DNA of 64,000 nt, taken from the NCBI RefSeq assembly GCF_000758585.1, contig NZ_CP009281.1:5332001-5396000 (forward strand). Reading direction: 5' to 3'. Source of the DNA: Paenibacillus sp. FSL R5-0345 (GTDB lineage Bacteria > Bacillota > Bacilli > Paenibacillales > Paenibacillaceae). This document shows positions 26,642 through 36,066 of this stretch, one piece after another. Each line of letters starts with the position of its first letter. The stretch's first letter is position 1. The position numbers were made by a program, and so were the translations under genes. The notes under the pieces are model-generated. The model was not told where the DNA came from, did not search any database, and was given only the letters and a program-made list of their open reading frames with translations.

Positions 26642-27643
26642 TTATCCAATTAATCCTATTTTATTGAATACTAATACGGCATTTCTTGTCCCTAAAGTAA
26701 GACAAATCACAAATAAAATCTTATATTTCATTCCCAAACCATACTTAAGTACATACCTTCTCGTTTTTAAACCTTCTACAAGTATATTAAATTGTTCTTT
26801 ACTTATAGATTTATATTGAAATGTAGATAAAAATACTCCCACAAAAATACTACTGCATCTTCTAACTAATGCAAGTTTTTCAGCTTCATCATATTGTTTT
26901 TTTTTAGATTCGTTGTATAAATCATCTATAATCAACAATTTATCTAATTCTCTCTTTATATTAACGTCAAAGGTTATTGAACCCAATCTATTACTTCTTG
27001 CATAATAAAAACAATGATTATTAAACCCGATAGTCCGACTGTTAAGTATTAATTTTGGGGACCACTGCTCATCCTCATGCAGTAAGCCTTTAACAAAAAA
27101 TAAGTTTTTTTCAAGTAGATATTCTCTTCTAACAATAAACATCCAAGCACTTGCCCAAAAACCTGGTAATTCAGTACATATTTCATAGGTTTCAGCTGCA
27201 CTTTTAACATTTAATTCATCTTCGTCAAAATAGTAAAGACATTCTGTTTCTTCATTCGTATCATCCTGGTAAATTTTAATCCTACTCATTAAAACATCTG
27301 GATTTGAATATTTATCGATTGCTCTTTGTGCAATCTTTAATGCATCATGATTTAGCCAATCGTCACTATCCACAAAAACTAAATATCGTCCCTTCGCTTC
27401 TAAAATCCCAACATTTCTGGCATCTGATAATCCACCATTTTGTTTATGTATTACTTTGATATTTTCATGTTTAAATGCATAGTCATCGCATATCTGAGGA
27501 CACAAATCAGGTGAACCATCATCAACTAATATAATCTCTATGTTGTTATAGTCTTGTTTGATAATACTATCTATACATTGACATAAATATTTTTCTACAT
27601 TGTAAACCGGAATTATTATGCTAAAAAAAGGAATAATGTCCAT
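26642..27643 (-). CDS. GT2 family glycosyltransferase
   Basis: The 333 residues begin with the GT-A fold F-F-S-I-I-I-P-V-Y-N-V-E-K-Y-L, nucleotide-binding DDGSPD (41-46), and the metal-binding DSDD (92-95) in VFVDSDDW. The C-terminal third is poorly conserved and probably sets acceptor specificity. AGGTGA precedes the ATG. It closely resembles its upstream neighbour in the N-terminal half, so both are EpsJ-like repeat-unit transferases. Confidence 0.93.
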   Translation of the reverse strand: MDIIPFFSIIIPVYNVEKYLCQCIDSIIKQDYNNIEIILVDDGSPDLCPQICDDYAFKHENIKVIHKQNGGLSDARNVGILEAKGRYLVFVDSDDWLNHDALKIAQRAIDKYSNPDVLMSRIKIYQDDTNEETECLYYFDEDELNVKSAAETYEICTELPGFWASAWMFIVRREYLLEKNLFFVKGLLHEDEQWSPKLILNSRTIGFNNHCFYYARSNRLGSITFDVNIKRELDKLLIIDDLYNESKKKQYDEAEKLALVRRCSSIFVGVFLSTFQYKSISKEQFNILVEGLKTRRYVLKYGLGMKYKILFVICLTLGTRNAVLVFNKIGLIG

Positions 27644-27659
27644 GAATTCACCTACTTAT

Positions 27660-28655
27660 TTAATATTTTTTAAGTTTCGAGCGTATATACAGAATTCTAC
27701 AAGTAATTTTCAATCCTAATATTCTTGAGAAATTGTAAATTAATTTTTGCTGTGATGAAGTTGTATATTTGCATACCCACACTGTTTCATTAATTTTATC
27801 AAATAATTTACTGCGATCATTTTTATCTATATGATTAACCACAATAAGAGCCGAATAAAAAATACATGATAGGTTATTACATAATAATTTCTTAAGTCTA
27901 ATATCGATTATATTATTTTCTATCCATTTAATATTGTTCTCAATAACATTAAGTTTCATATATTCAGTCGTATATTTGTAATTATTACTGGTTGAACCTA
28001 AACGTCGATTTCTATAACAATATAAAACTTCTTTACTCACCATTACTGTATTGCATTTTAAGATCATTTTATATACCCAATCAACGTCTTCATATACAAT
28101 TCCGTGCTCAAAAAATAAACTATTATCTATTAATAAATCCCTTTTTATAATATATAAAACAGGGTACCAATTGAAATTAGGATTTTCATTCAATAATCTT
28201 TCAATCATTTTTTTTCCGTTCAATATATCATTATCGAATGACTCTAATTCATGTTCTCCTTTACTAAGGAGACTGCGTTCTTGATCAGAGCAGCAGCAAT
28301 AGTTGAATAGCACCATATCCAAATCTCGTTTACCTATTGTTTTATTCACAATATTATCTAATATGTCCACCAACCAATAATCATCACCATCTAAGAACAC
28401 CACATATTTTCCCGATGCTAGTTTCAGTCCATCATTTCTTGCTGCTGCCTGTCCTTGATTTTCTTTGTGTATTACTCTGAATCTTTTATCTAAATTTGCA
28501 TATTCCTCACAAATAATAAAACTATCATCAGTTGAACCATCATCAATTAAAATTATTTCCATATCTAATTTTTTTTGATTTAAAACACTATCTATACACT
28601 CTCTTAAGTACTTCTCAAGATTATAGATAGGAATTATGACGCTGAGTAATGGCAT
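27660..28655 (-). CDS. GT2 family glycosyltransferase
   Basis: The 331-residue protein has L-L-S-V-I-I-P-I-Y-N-L-E-K-Y-L-R-E, DDGSTDDS (38-45), and DGDD at 89-92 in VFLDGDDYW. AAGGAGC precedes the ATG. It lies 16 bases upstream of the next transferase gene and shares the N-terminal domain type with it; the C-terminal part differs, which argues for a different acceptor. Very AT-rich, like the surrounding genes. Confidence 0.93.
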   Translation of the reverse strand: MPLLSVIIPIYNLEKYLRECIDSVLNQKKLDMEIILIDDGSTDDSFIICEEYANLDKRFRVIHKENQGQAAARNDGLKLASGKYVVFLDGDDYWLVDILDNIVNKTIGKRDLDMVLFNYCCCSDQERSLLSKGEHELESFDNDILNGKKMIERLLNENPNFNWYPVLYIIKRDLLIDNSLFFEHGIVYEDVDWVYKMILKCNTVMVSKEVLYCYRNRRLGSTSNNYKYTTEYMKLNVIENNIKWIENNIIDIRLKKLLCNNLSCIFYSALIVVNHIDKNDRSKLFDKINETVWVCKYTTSSQQKLIYNFSRILGLKITCRILYIRSKLKKY

Positions 28656-28729
28656 AATCTGCTCCTTTCAAAGACACTATATCAATTTGCATAGTAGTAA
28701 CTTCTTAATTGATGCTCCATTTAAATGAC

Positions 28730-30022
28730 TCACTCAATTCCCTTATCTTTATAGTTTCGATCATTAAATATCACAAAAAATGCCAAAAGCATTGTAACAC
28801 TTGTTCCAACATTGTAACTTATGATAACAGTCTTTATATTGGAAATAAAAAATGAAATTAACAAAAAGACTACTAAAATTCTATCAAGTTGATGATATTT
28901 ACTCCTAAATGCTTTGAGAAACATATAATTAAACGGTATATAAAGAAGTAGACTTCCTATTAATCCACCTAACCATAAGTCATTAACGTAACCTATATCT
29001 GAATGACTATATCCCGTAGCTTCATAAACTGTATGACCTGTTCCAAACACTAAAAATAATGACTCTGGAAAAAACCACATAGTATTAGTTAATTTACTTA
29101 CAGAATCCGTACCGTTATCTTGACCGTTAAAAAATGCCAACAAATCATCAACTCCATTACTAACCCAAGACATTGTAGTAGGCAATATCTCATTTAAATA
29201 ATTTAGTGCAATTGAAGAAATAAATATCAGACCAGTGATTATTAAGATAAATTTCATTTTTTCTTTTAAGCTACTTAAAAATAAAACATTAGGTATGAGA
29301 CATATAATACCAATGCAAGCAATAACTAAGCCCGTTCTAGAATTAAGAAAAGGAACTATTAACAATATTGGAGTTAATAGCAAATATACAAATTTTCTTT
29401 TGTATATACCATAAAAAATCGGCAATACTGATATAATGCCAGTACCATATCCAAATGTATCCAAAACATTTTGTGAGAAGGCAAAATATCTTCTTTTAAA
29501 ATGCCAGATATTTTGGGTGGTAGTATCCCCAGTATTTAAGTACATTATTGAGACGAAAAAATCCTTTACAGAAGGAATTAATGCCATTGAAATCGAGATA
29601 ATTGCTTGAAATAAACCAGCAAAAATAAGAGCTTTAATTAATTCATGTAACCCATAGTTTAATTCTTTACATCTCAACATAACATATAAAATACATGTGA
29701 TAATTACGGGTGTTATCAGAAAAAATCTGTATATCACTTTGATGTAATTCGAAAAATTAACTGGATCAATTAAAACACCTATCAATATAATAACTAGAAT
29801 ATAGAGATAGGCAATTATTATTAAATTAAGAAATGTATTCAGTTTGCTTTTTCTAAAAACATCTTTTACTTCTTTTTTATATTTTGTAATTATTTTAAAA
29901 AACGAATAAGCAAATACAATAAGTACAAAATTGATATTTGGAATAATAGGAGGAGCAAAAATAAAACAAAATAAATACATGTAAAATGTTATATTTTTAA
30001 ACTCATTTTTAATAACCATCAT
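28730..30022 (-). CDS. O-antigen/EPS polymerase (Wzy-like)
   Basis: A 430-residue hydrophobic protein with about eleven membrane segments and a long non-membrane loop between about residues 280 and 340 (D-D-L-L-A-F-F-N-G-Q-D-N-G-T-D-S), the usual topology of Wzy/O-antigen ligase proteins, with R-T-G-L-V-I-A near the middle (N-S-R-T-G). It should polymerise flipped repeat units on the outer face. Sequence of this family is weakly conserved, so the call rests on topology, the N-S-R-T-G motif and its place among the Wzx and transferase genes. A confusion with an O-antigen ligase cannot be ruled out. Confidence 0.8.
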   Translation of the reverse strand: MMVIKNEFKNITFYMYLFCFIFAPPIIPNINFVLIVFAYSFFKIITKYKKEVKDVFRKSKLNTFLNLIIIAYLYILVIILIGVLIDPVNFSNYIKVIYRFFLITPVIITCILYVMLRCKELNYGLHELIKALIFAGLFQAIISISMALIPSVKDFFVSIMYLNTGDTTTQNIWHFKRRYFAFSQNVLDTFGYGTGIISVLPIFYGIYKRKFVYLLLTPILLIVPFLNSRTGLVIACIGIICLIPNVLFLSSLKEKMKFILIITGLIFISSIALNYLNEILPTTMSWVSNGVDDLLAFFNGQDNGTDSVSKLTNTMWFFPESLFLVFGTGHTVYEATGYSHSDIGYVNDLWLGGLIGSLLLYIPFNYMFLKAFRSKYHQLDRILVVFLLISFFISNIKTVIISYNVGTSVTMLLAFFVIFNDRNYKDKGIE

Positions 30023-30725
30023 ATGTAATACTTCTCCTAACCTATGAACTGGATATTTGTTTTTCTATAATATTAAAACTCGAGTCAGTATCAAGAAGTT
30101 TGTGTAAGTCAGTTCAATCGCAGCTGCTAAGTGTAAAAGGAGCTATGTCGCTCGCTTTCATGGTTCTCAAGCAAGGAATAGCGTTTTTCATCCCTCTTAG
30201 TCAATTTCTTTTGACTTCTAAGTCACCAAATCCAAGAAATACTGTTTACGCAAAGCGTTTGTGTAATTAATTAAATCTATATAGATAATTTCCACAACCG
30301 CATCCTAAAATTGGTAGCTGTTCATCAGCTATAGAAGTTTGCGAGTTTTTGGGAATATTTAGCTTGTTTTATGAACTATACAAGTGCTACACGTACTGGC
30401 CTACGAATATGCTTTCTGAACTTCAACCTTGATAGTTAGCCTAATGTATCCAGTAGGACTTTTTATGTAGGTAATTATAGATTTCATTTAGCACATCTCT
30501 CCAACCATTCGCTCTCTTTGACACTCATAACCTAGGATTTGACGGTTCCCATTCATCATTTAAGTTTTACATACAGACCATCCAGATTCATTGCGAAGGG
30601 TTCAGTGAACTTCGACAAATAATCCCTTAATCCCTTACTGTTTTTTATGCTATGATCAGTATCAATTTTTTGATATAAACAAAGGAAACAGCAATAAAAA
30701 CTCTAGTCCTCTAAAAAAAACAAAT
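30023..30725. other. 700-base gene-free region, possibly a decayed mobile element or gene
   Basis: No open frame of useful length exists on either strand. The base composition is less AT-rich than the genes on both sides. Minus-strand translation gives fragments broken by stops (for example a stretch near 30160-30200 starting MKNAIPCLRTMKASDIAPF, and K-R-A-N-G-W-R-D-V-L-N-E-I-Y-N-Y-L near 30470-30520), consistent with degraded coding sequence. ACACAAAC occurs on the minus strand at both ends of the 30095-30265 segment. I cannot name the source. Confidence 0.4.
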
Positions 30726-31733
30726 CTATGTTCTCTTATGGTGAATTTTTTTAATTATATGATAGAATAATTTTTGATTCATACAAAAAATAAGAGCTGA
30801 TAGTTTGACTAAATAATTTGGCGACTTATTAACTAAGCTCCTCATGGAATCTTTAGTATCAAACTTAGTTATTAACTTGAGAAATAAGTCTCTTCGTCCA
30901 AATTTAGAAAAATCTTTCAATAGCGCCAGCAGCGTTCTGTCAAACATATAATTATGGTATGTATAATAGAATTCTATATTATTAAATTCCAAATAATCTT
31001 CTACTCTTTTTACAGAACATAATGCATCAGTTACTCTCCATGTAATATTATTCATTACAGATGTGGGGTTATTATAGTAACCATAAAGAGGAATATCTAC
31101 AAAAGAACCCTTTTCACAGTGGGTTAAATATTTCCAAGTGAATTCTAAGTCCTCACCATATTTTGAATTTTCAGTGAAGGTTATATTATTGTTTTCTAAA
31201 ATTGATTTTTTATATATAAATGAGAAAAATGCACAAGGTCCCCTTCTATACATAAAACTCAACATTAAGCTTTTTCTGTCTTTGTGAACATTTTTTCTTT
31301 CAGGTTTAACCCTAGTATCATTTAACAGTTTCTCTACATTTCTGGAATAGCAACAATAAGCGGTATCAATATCGTCAATAGTTACGGCCTCGCTCAAAAT
31401 CTCCAAAAAATATGGATGATAAATATCATCAGCATCAAGAAATGTAATAAATCTCCCTCTAGCATTAGCTAATCCTACATTACGAGCTATACTAACTCCA
31501 GCATTCTTTTGATCAATATATCTATAATTGAAATTACTATTTTTTAAATAAGACTCTATTATTTTATTACTGTTATCTTTAGAACCATCATTAATAATAA
31601 GTAATTCAAAACTACGATAAGTTTGCTTTGATAAAGAGTCTAAGGTTCGTTCAATCGTCGTTTCCGCATTATAACAAGGTATAATGACAGTAATAGTTGG
31701 TTTTAACTCATTTCCAGAATTGTAATTATCCAT
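30726..31733 (-). CDS. GT2 family glycosyltransferase
   Basis: The 335 residues show T-V-I-I-P-C-Y-N-A-E-T-T-I-E-R-T, N-D-G-S-K-D-N-S and DADD at 100-103 in TFLDADDIY. AAAGGAG precedes the ATG. It is separated from the polymerase gene downstream by 700 bases of gene-free DNA, which splits the locus. The C-terminal region ends in a basic segment. Sugar and linkage are unknown. Confidence 0.92.
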   Translation of the reverse strand: MDNYNSGNELKPTITVIIPCYNAETTIERTLDSLSKQTYRSFELLIINDGSKDNSNKIIESYLKNSNFNYRYIDQKNAGVSIARNVGLANARGRFITFLDADDIYHPYFLEILSEAVTIDDIDTAYCCYSRNVEKLLNDTRVKPERKNVHKDRKSLMLSFMYRRGPCAFFSFIYKKSILENNNITFTENSKYGEDLEFTWKYLTHCEKGSFVDIPLYGYYNNPTSVMNNITWRVTDALCSVKRVEDYLEFNNIEFYYTYHNYMFDRTLLALLKDFSKFGRRDLFLKLITKFDTKDSMRSLVNKSPNYLVKLSALIFCMNQKLFYHIIKKIHHKRT

Positions 31734-31800
31734 AAATAACTCCTTTAAAACTTTAAATTAAATCAGCTACATAGTAATATCTCGTTTGATTGATTTCATT

Positions 31801-32646
31801 TCAATTGACTAAATGGTTATTAAAATCATCATTTCTAAGAAATTTTTTATAAAAAATCATTCTTAACCTATTTGGAAACATTGCTACCGTACCTTGCATT
31901 ATTGCTGAGATTATAAAATCATATAATGTATAAAAACCTAGTTTTTTAAGATGCCATTTAAAGTTGATGATACACTTAAGGTAAGAATATCCACCTCTTC
32001 TTTTGTACATATCTTTGTTCGCACGCATATAAAGTAATGGCTCATAAATATTGCCACAGATGGCTCCATTCATAATAATCCGTGCCCATAGATAATAATC
32101 CTCAAACAACTCAAAATGTTTATATCCACCCACTAGATCAATTACAGATTTTTTATACATTACCGCAGGATGATTGAATGGATTTCTCTTCTTTGCAAAT
32201 TTAACTATAGATTCATGTGTTATCGGTAATCTCTTTATAGACTTTATGTGATTTATATCCTCTTCAAACTCCATTACAGAGCAACTAACTACAGAAAGCA
32301 ATTCATTTACCATAAACATTTTCACTTGTTTCTCGCAACGATCTCTCCTAGAAATATCATCTGTATCCATACGAGCAATCAATTCATTTTTACAATGAGT
32401 CATACCAATATTCAGCGCTTCTCCTAATCCTAAGTTTTTTTTTAATGCAACTATCTTAATACAAGGTTCATTTGCATACTCACTCAATACTTCCTCAAGC
32501 GAAGAGGTTAGTTCACCATCTTTAACAATAATTATTTCATCAGGCTTAAGAGATTGATTAAGCATGCTATCTATACTTTCACGCAAATAACATGCATTTT
32601 CCTTGTAATAAAGCGACATTAAAACTGAGTATTTCATCTCGTCCAT
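31801..32646 (-). CDS. GT2 family glycosyltransferase
   Basis: About 281 residues: Y-S-V-L-M-S-L-Y-Y-K-E-N at the start, then V-K-D-G and the metal site DTDD (94-97) in ARMDTDDISR. The Y-K-E-N/ARMDTDD combination is typical of the WaaE/AmsE-like GT2 branch. I start at ATG 32646 with TGGAGA six bases upstream; a longer reading from 32697 would overlap the epimerase gene and lacks a ribosome binding site. It lies 16 bases after the epimerase gene and is transcribed with it. Confidence 0.92.
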   Translation of the reverse strand: MDEMKYSVLMSLYYKENACYLRESIDSMLNQSLKPDEIIIVKDGELTSSLEEVLSEYANEPCIKIVALKKNLGLGEALNIGMTHCKNELIARMDTDDISRRDRCEKQVKMFMVNELLSVVSCSVMEFEEDINHIKSIKRLPITHESIVKFAKKRNPFNHPAVMYKKSVIDLVGGYKHFELFEDYYLWARIIMNGAICGNIYEPLLYMRANKDMYKRRGGYSYLKCIINFKWHLKKLGFYTLYDFIISAIMQGTVAMFPNRLRMIFYKKFLRNDDFNNHLVN

Positions 32647-32662
32647 ATTCGTCTCCATTAAT

Positions 32663-33514
32663 TTAGTTACTTTTTTTAATTGTATCCAAAAAATCACTAG
32701 TAGTAATTATCTCAGTATCAGTAAGTTCAAAATCGTAAACTAGTGAGCCAAATAGCTTGTTAGCAATTTTTAAAGAAGGCAATAATAAAATCATTTTTGC
32801 AAGTATCTCTGAGAGATAAATTTTTTTATTATTATTTAGTGCAATTGCCTTTATCATCTCTTGAATATCAATATACTCAGGATTCTGTGGGTGAAAAACT
32901 CCAGATTTCTTTTTATTAATTAAAACTCGTATGAAATCACTTAAATTATCTATATATAGCATACTTCTCTTACTTCTGATTTTCGGAAAAATAGGGGAAG
33001 CAAGAACTAAGCGCTTCAATTTTTTGAAATTACCTGGACAGTTCGGTCCATAAATCATTGGCGGTCTAATAATTGAAATTATATAGTCATTATCTTCCAT
33101 TTTTAAAAGTTCTTTCTCTGCTTGAAGCTTAGTTTCTCCATATAATGTATTAGGATTTTCTTTAGTATTTTTATTAATTACAATATTTTTTTTCATGCTA
33201 CCTTCTAGTCCGTAGACTGCCATAGTACTCAAAAAAACAAATTGTTTTACTCCATCTTTTTTCGCTTTTTTTGAGAGTTCAATCGTCAGTTCCTTATTTA
33301 TAGTGTAGTATAAATCATGCATTGAGGACTTTTCTTTTCTATGTACTAGAGCAGCCACATGAAAAAGAACGTCAAATTGTGAGAAATCTTTCTCTCTCCA
33401 TTTTTCATCCCTGACTGGAATAAAATCAATTTCATAGTCTTCTGGCCATTGACTTAACCATAATCCGAATTTCTTACCAATATAGCTTTTTTCACCTGTA
33501 ATAAGTATCTTCAT
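32663..33514 (-). CDS. NAD-dependent sugar epimerase/dehydratase (extended SDR)
   Basis: About 283 residues. The Rossmann start K-I-L-I-T-G-E-K-S-Y-I-G-K-K-F-G has a changed glycine motif (G-x-x-x-Y-I-G), followed by F-H-V-A-A-L-V-H, the serine/threonine strand F-L-S-T-M-A-V-Y-G and the catalytic Y-G-E-T-K. It resembles WbpV/Gne-like UDP-sugar 4-epimerases, which act in concert with small initiating transferases. ATG 33514 follows CGGAG; a TTG at 33535 is upstream of the Shine-Dalgarno. Substrate is inferred to be a UDP-N-acetylhexosamine. Confidence 0.87.
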   Translation of the reverse strand: MKILITGEKSYIGKKFGLWLSQWPEDYEIDFIPVRDEKWREKDFSQFDVLFHVAALVHRKEKSSMHDLYYTINKELTIELSKKAKKDGVKQFVFLSTMAVYGLEGSMKKNIVINKNTKENPNTLYGETKLQAEKELLKMEDNDYIISIIRPPMIYGPNCPGNFKKLKRLVLASPIFPKIRSKRSMLYIDNLSDFIRVLINKKKSGVFHPQNPEYIDIQEMIKAIALNNNKKIYLSEILAKMILLLPSLKIANKLFGSLVYDFELTDTEIITTSDFLDTIKKSN

Positions 33515-33656
33515 GTATAGCGTTCTCCGAATCAATTTACATTTTTAAAATTTACGATAAATTATATACATACAGCATTCTATTAAAATAGAAACTCAAA
33601 AATTGCTTTAAAAACCATTAATTAAGTTCAAATGATTATTATTACATTACATCAAT

Positions 33657-34271
33657 TTATTCAGATAATCTCATCTCTGATTGTTTATTCCCCTCAACAA
33701 CTCCTTCATTTTTCAGAACACTAAATATTGTTAAATAGAATACTTTAGTATCTAGCTTTAAAGATATAGCAAGAGTATATTCACCATCTAACTTTGCCTT
33801 TTCCTCAATATTCAATTCATCCCGACCATTAATCTGTGCCCACCCAGTCAGTCCAGGTTTGATATCATTTGCCCCGTACTTATCACGTTCAGCTATCAAA
33901 TCATACTGATTCCACAACGCAGGGCGAGGTCCAACGATACTCATTTCACCTTTGAGGATATTAATAATCTGAGGTAGTTCGTCCAAGCTTGTTTTTCTAA
34001 GGAACTTACCTACTTTAGTGATAAAGAAATCCGGATCCTTCAATAGATGAGTTGGCATATCATCAGGAGTGTCCGTTCGCATGGTTCTAAATTTAAGGAT
34101 GTAGAATTCCGTTTTATTTTTACCTAATCGTTTTTGTTTAAATAAGATAGGGCCTTTTGAGCTTGTCTTAATCGTAATCGCGATGATCAAGAAAACCGGC
34201 CATAACACTAACATTCCGATTAAAGCCAGCAGAAAATCAATGGCTTGTTTCACGTAAACATAAGGTCTCAT
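33657..34271 (-). CDS. Initiating sugar-1-phosphate transferase (PglC/WbaP-type)
   Basis: A 204-residue monotopic phosphoglycosyl transferase that places the first sugar-1-phosphate on undecaprenyl phosphate. An N-terminal membrane helix (about residues 11-33) is followed by P-I-L-F-K-Q-K-R-L-G, F-Y-I-L-K-F-R-T-M, the catalytic-region S-L-D-E-L-P-Q and I-V-G-P-R-P-A-L, and K-P-G-L-T-G-W-A-Q-I-N-G-R-D. It is the short (PglC-like) form without the WbaP membrane domain. A strong hairpin at 34315-34347 lies just upstream. It marks the boundary between the GC-normal assembly genes and the AT-rich core. Confidence 0.95.
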   Translation of the reverse strand: MRPYVYVKQAIDFLLALIGMLVLWPVFLIIAITIKTSSKGPILFKQKRLGKNKTEFYILKFRTMRTDTPDDMPTHLLKDPDFFITKVGKFLRKTSLDELPQIINILKGEMSIVGPRPALWNQYDLIAERDKYGANDIKPGLTGWAQINGRDELNIEEKAKLDGEYTLAISLKLDTKVFYLTIFSVLKNEGVVEGNKQSEMRLSE

Positions 34272-34314
34272 AAATTCACCTGATCCTTTAAGATGCTATT
34301 TTCTATCTATGTAC

Positions 34315-34347
34315 ATCATCTCTATGTCCAAGAGACATAGAGATGAT
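34315..34347. repeat. Perfect 14-bp inverted repeat in the polysaccharide operon
   Basis: ATCATCTCTATGTC (34315-34328) and its exact complement (34334-34347) flank a five-base loop. No T-run follows on the minus strand, so it is more likely a processing/stability hairpin or partial terminator between the stalk-domain gene and the initiating transferase. Confidence 0.75.
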
Positions 34348-34360
34348 CGTGTGATATTGT

Positions 34361-35359
34361 TTAGTTCTTCATTGCCTCAGCCGCATTTTTCCCTGACTGA
34401 AGCGTCGCTTCAAATTTACTTCTATACTGACTAATAATCTCCGTACTATATCCGTTACTGTTCAGTTTTTGTTCAGTGTCGGCTATTATACTGTTGAAGC
34501 TGGCACTAAATGAGGATAATTGTTGTGCGCCTTTAGCCTTAATACTTTGCTTACTCGCCTCATCTTTTGCTCCAAGATACTCTGCAAAAGTGCTCATTAA
34601 AGTCGATTCGCTTTGATTTCTAAGCTCAGCAAGCTTGGCTTCCGTTTCACTAGTAATGGATTCATAAGAAACTTTACCAGTTCCCGCTGAACCACCACCA
34701 GCTGCACCAGTTGAATCCGTTGGTGCTGGTGTCGCTACTGGAGATGAATTCTTGCCACCTTGCTCTTGATAAGCCTTAGAAGCGGCTGTAATGGTTTTCG
34801 TCTTCTGATCCCAGCTAATGTTATGACCTACAGATTCCGATAAAAAACGTAGAGGGACATATAAAGAGCCATTCAGAATAAAGCTGGATTGCCCATTAGG
34901 TAATGCCTTAGTTGCACCGTTAAATACATAACTTGCCTTCACTTGGTTGAGTACAAGATTCTTAGATACTGCTGAAGCACTATTTCCTTTGGTTGCATTC
35001 ATTAGGTACTCTTTAATCACTACTAGCTCTGATTTGCTAGGCTCTGCTACAGTAACTTTAACGTTTTTAGCATCCCAAGCTACACTCTTTTGCAAGGCAT
35101 ATGACATAAAGCGTAATGGAACATAAGTTGTATTGTTGTACATGAATACATATTGACCTGCAGGGGTCCCAATACTCACTCCATCAAAAATCATATTCAC
35201 GTTCATACTTTGTACTTTGACCGTAGTTGTTGCCGTCTTAGTTGTTGCACTAGGTACTGCCGCTGCTAATACGGAAATAGGCGCGGATGCCGTTAAGGGT
35301 GCTAACCCTATTGAAGCTATTAACGATAGAGCTATGACTGGTAGCGTTGCTTTAGACAT
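34361..35359 (-). CDS. Secreted protein with two copper-amine-oxidase N-terminal-like (stalk) domains
   Basis: The 332-residue protein starts with a signal peptide (hydrophobic to about residue 33, ending S-V-L-A-A-A). Two stalk-like beta domains follow (about 50-110 and 135-195), each with Y-V-P-L-R-F-M/L-S and V-A/S-W-D-x-K-x-K-x-x-T/V-V, then a proline/glycine/serine-rich linker and a C-terminal helical region. The family is abundant in Paenibacillus surface proteins; a ligand is not known. It sits two bases after the membrane protein gene and is co-transcribed with the polysaccharide assembly genes, so it may be an accessory surface factor. Confidence 0.85.
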   Translation of the reverse strand: MSKATLPVIALSLIASIGLAPLTASAPISVLAAAVPSATTKTATTTVKVQSMNVNMIFDGVSIGTPAGQYVFMYNNTTYVPLRFMSYALQKSVAWDAKNVKVTVAEPSKSELVVIKEYLMNATKGNSASAVSKNLVLNQVKASYVFNGATKALPNGQSSFILNGSLYVPLRFLSESVGHNISWDQKTKTITAASKAYQEQGGKNSSPVATPAPTDSTGAAGGGSAGTGKVSYESITSETEAKLAELRNQSESTLMSTFAEYLGAKDEASKQSIKAKGAQQLSSFSASFNSIIADTEQKLNSNGYSTEIISQYRSKFEATLQSGKNAAEAMKN

Positions 35360-35361
35360 AA

Positions 35362-36042
35362 TTATTCACTTCCCTTTTCTTTCGCTTTTAATTGTTCTTC
35401 TTCTTTAAGGACTTGATCACGTGTCTTCCCTTGACTCACGCCATACTTCTTAGCAACCTGTGAAAGCTCATTGTATTGTTCTTCGGAAACTTTACCAAGG
35501 ATGATACTGCGTGCTTCCCGCTTCTCATCAAGCGTTAGGCCACCCTTGGCTAGATCTTTTAGACGGTTGATATCAGATACACTTAGTTGACCGAGCACAA
35601 TAGCAGCTACATCTGCTTTATCCTTCATCGTTACGTTCTCTTGAATTTCTTTAGCTTTATCCGTTGAGATCTGTGCCGTATATCCATCTGAAGAAGTATC
35701 TTTCGAATCTGTTGATGGAGCATTCGTAGGTTCACTAGTAGTAGAAGCTGTTGTATCTTTTCCGGTTTCCTCAGTATTTTTGCTTCCATCATCATATGTT
35801 GATGGAGCAGGTGTTGCAGACGCTGTAGGGTCAACTTTACCATCTACTATTGTATCTTCGGGTGCAGTTCCTTGATCTTGACCACCACTAACTTGATCCT
35901 CAGACTCCAGATCAAAACCATCCACCATAGAATTCATCAGCTTATCGACAGCATAATTAGCAGCGAACAATCCACCAACACCTAGAACTACAATGATTGA
36001 CAGCGTCCATAAAAGGATCTTTTTCCATCGTTTGTTGAACAT
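35362..36042 (-). CDS. Single-pass membrane protein of unknown function
   Basis: 226 residues: a basic N-terminus and one membrane segment (about 8-28), an acidic region with D-G-F-D-L-E-S-E-D, a low-complexity T/S/P/D-rich linker (about 55-115) and a charged helical C-terminal half with V-A-A-I-V-L-G-Q-L-S-V-S-D-I-N-R-L and S-I-I-L-G-K-V-S-E-E-Q-Y-N-E-L. Two related helical hairpins (each with an I/V-L-G-x-x-S/V motif) suggest an internal repeat. I do not recognise the family. AGGGGA precedes the ATG. It is located between the CapD-type gene and the stalk-domain gene, and probably has an extracytoplasmic role in polymer assembly. Confidence 0.8.
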   Translation of the reverse strand: MFNKRWKKILLWTLSIIVVLGVGGLFAANYAVDKLMNSMVDGFDLESEDQVSGGQDQGTAPEDTIVDGKVDPTASATPAPSTYDDGSKNTEETGKDTTASTTSEPTNAPSTDSKDTSSDGYTAQISTDKAKEIQENVTMKDKADVAAIVLGQLSVSDINRLKDLAKGGLTLDEKREARSIILGKVSEEQYNELSQVAKKYGVSQGKTRDQVLKEEEQLKAKEKGSE

Positions 36043-36066
36043 TCAAGTATCCCCTTTATGAATAAA

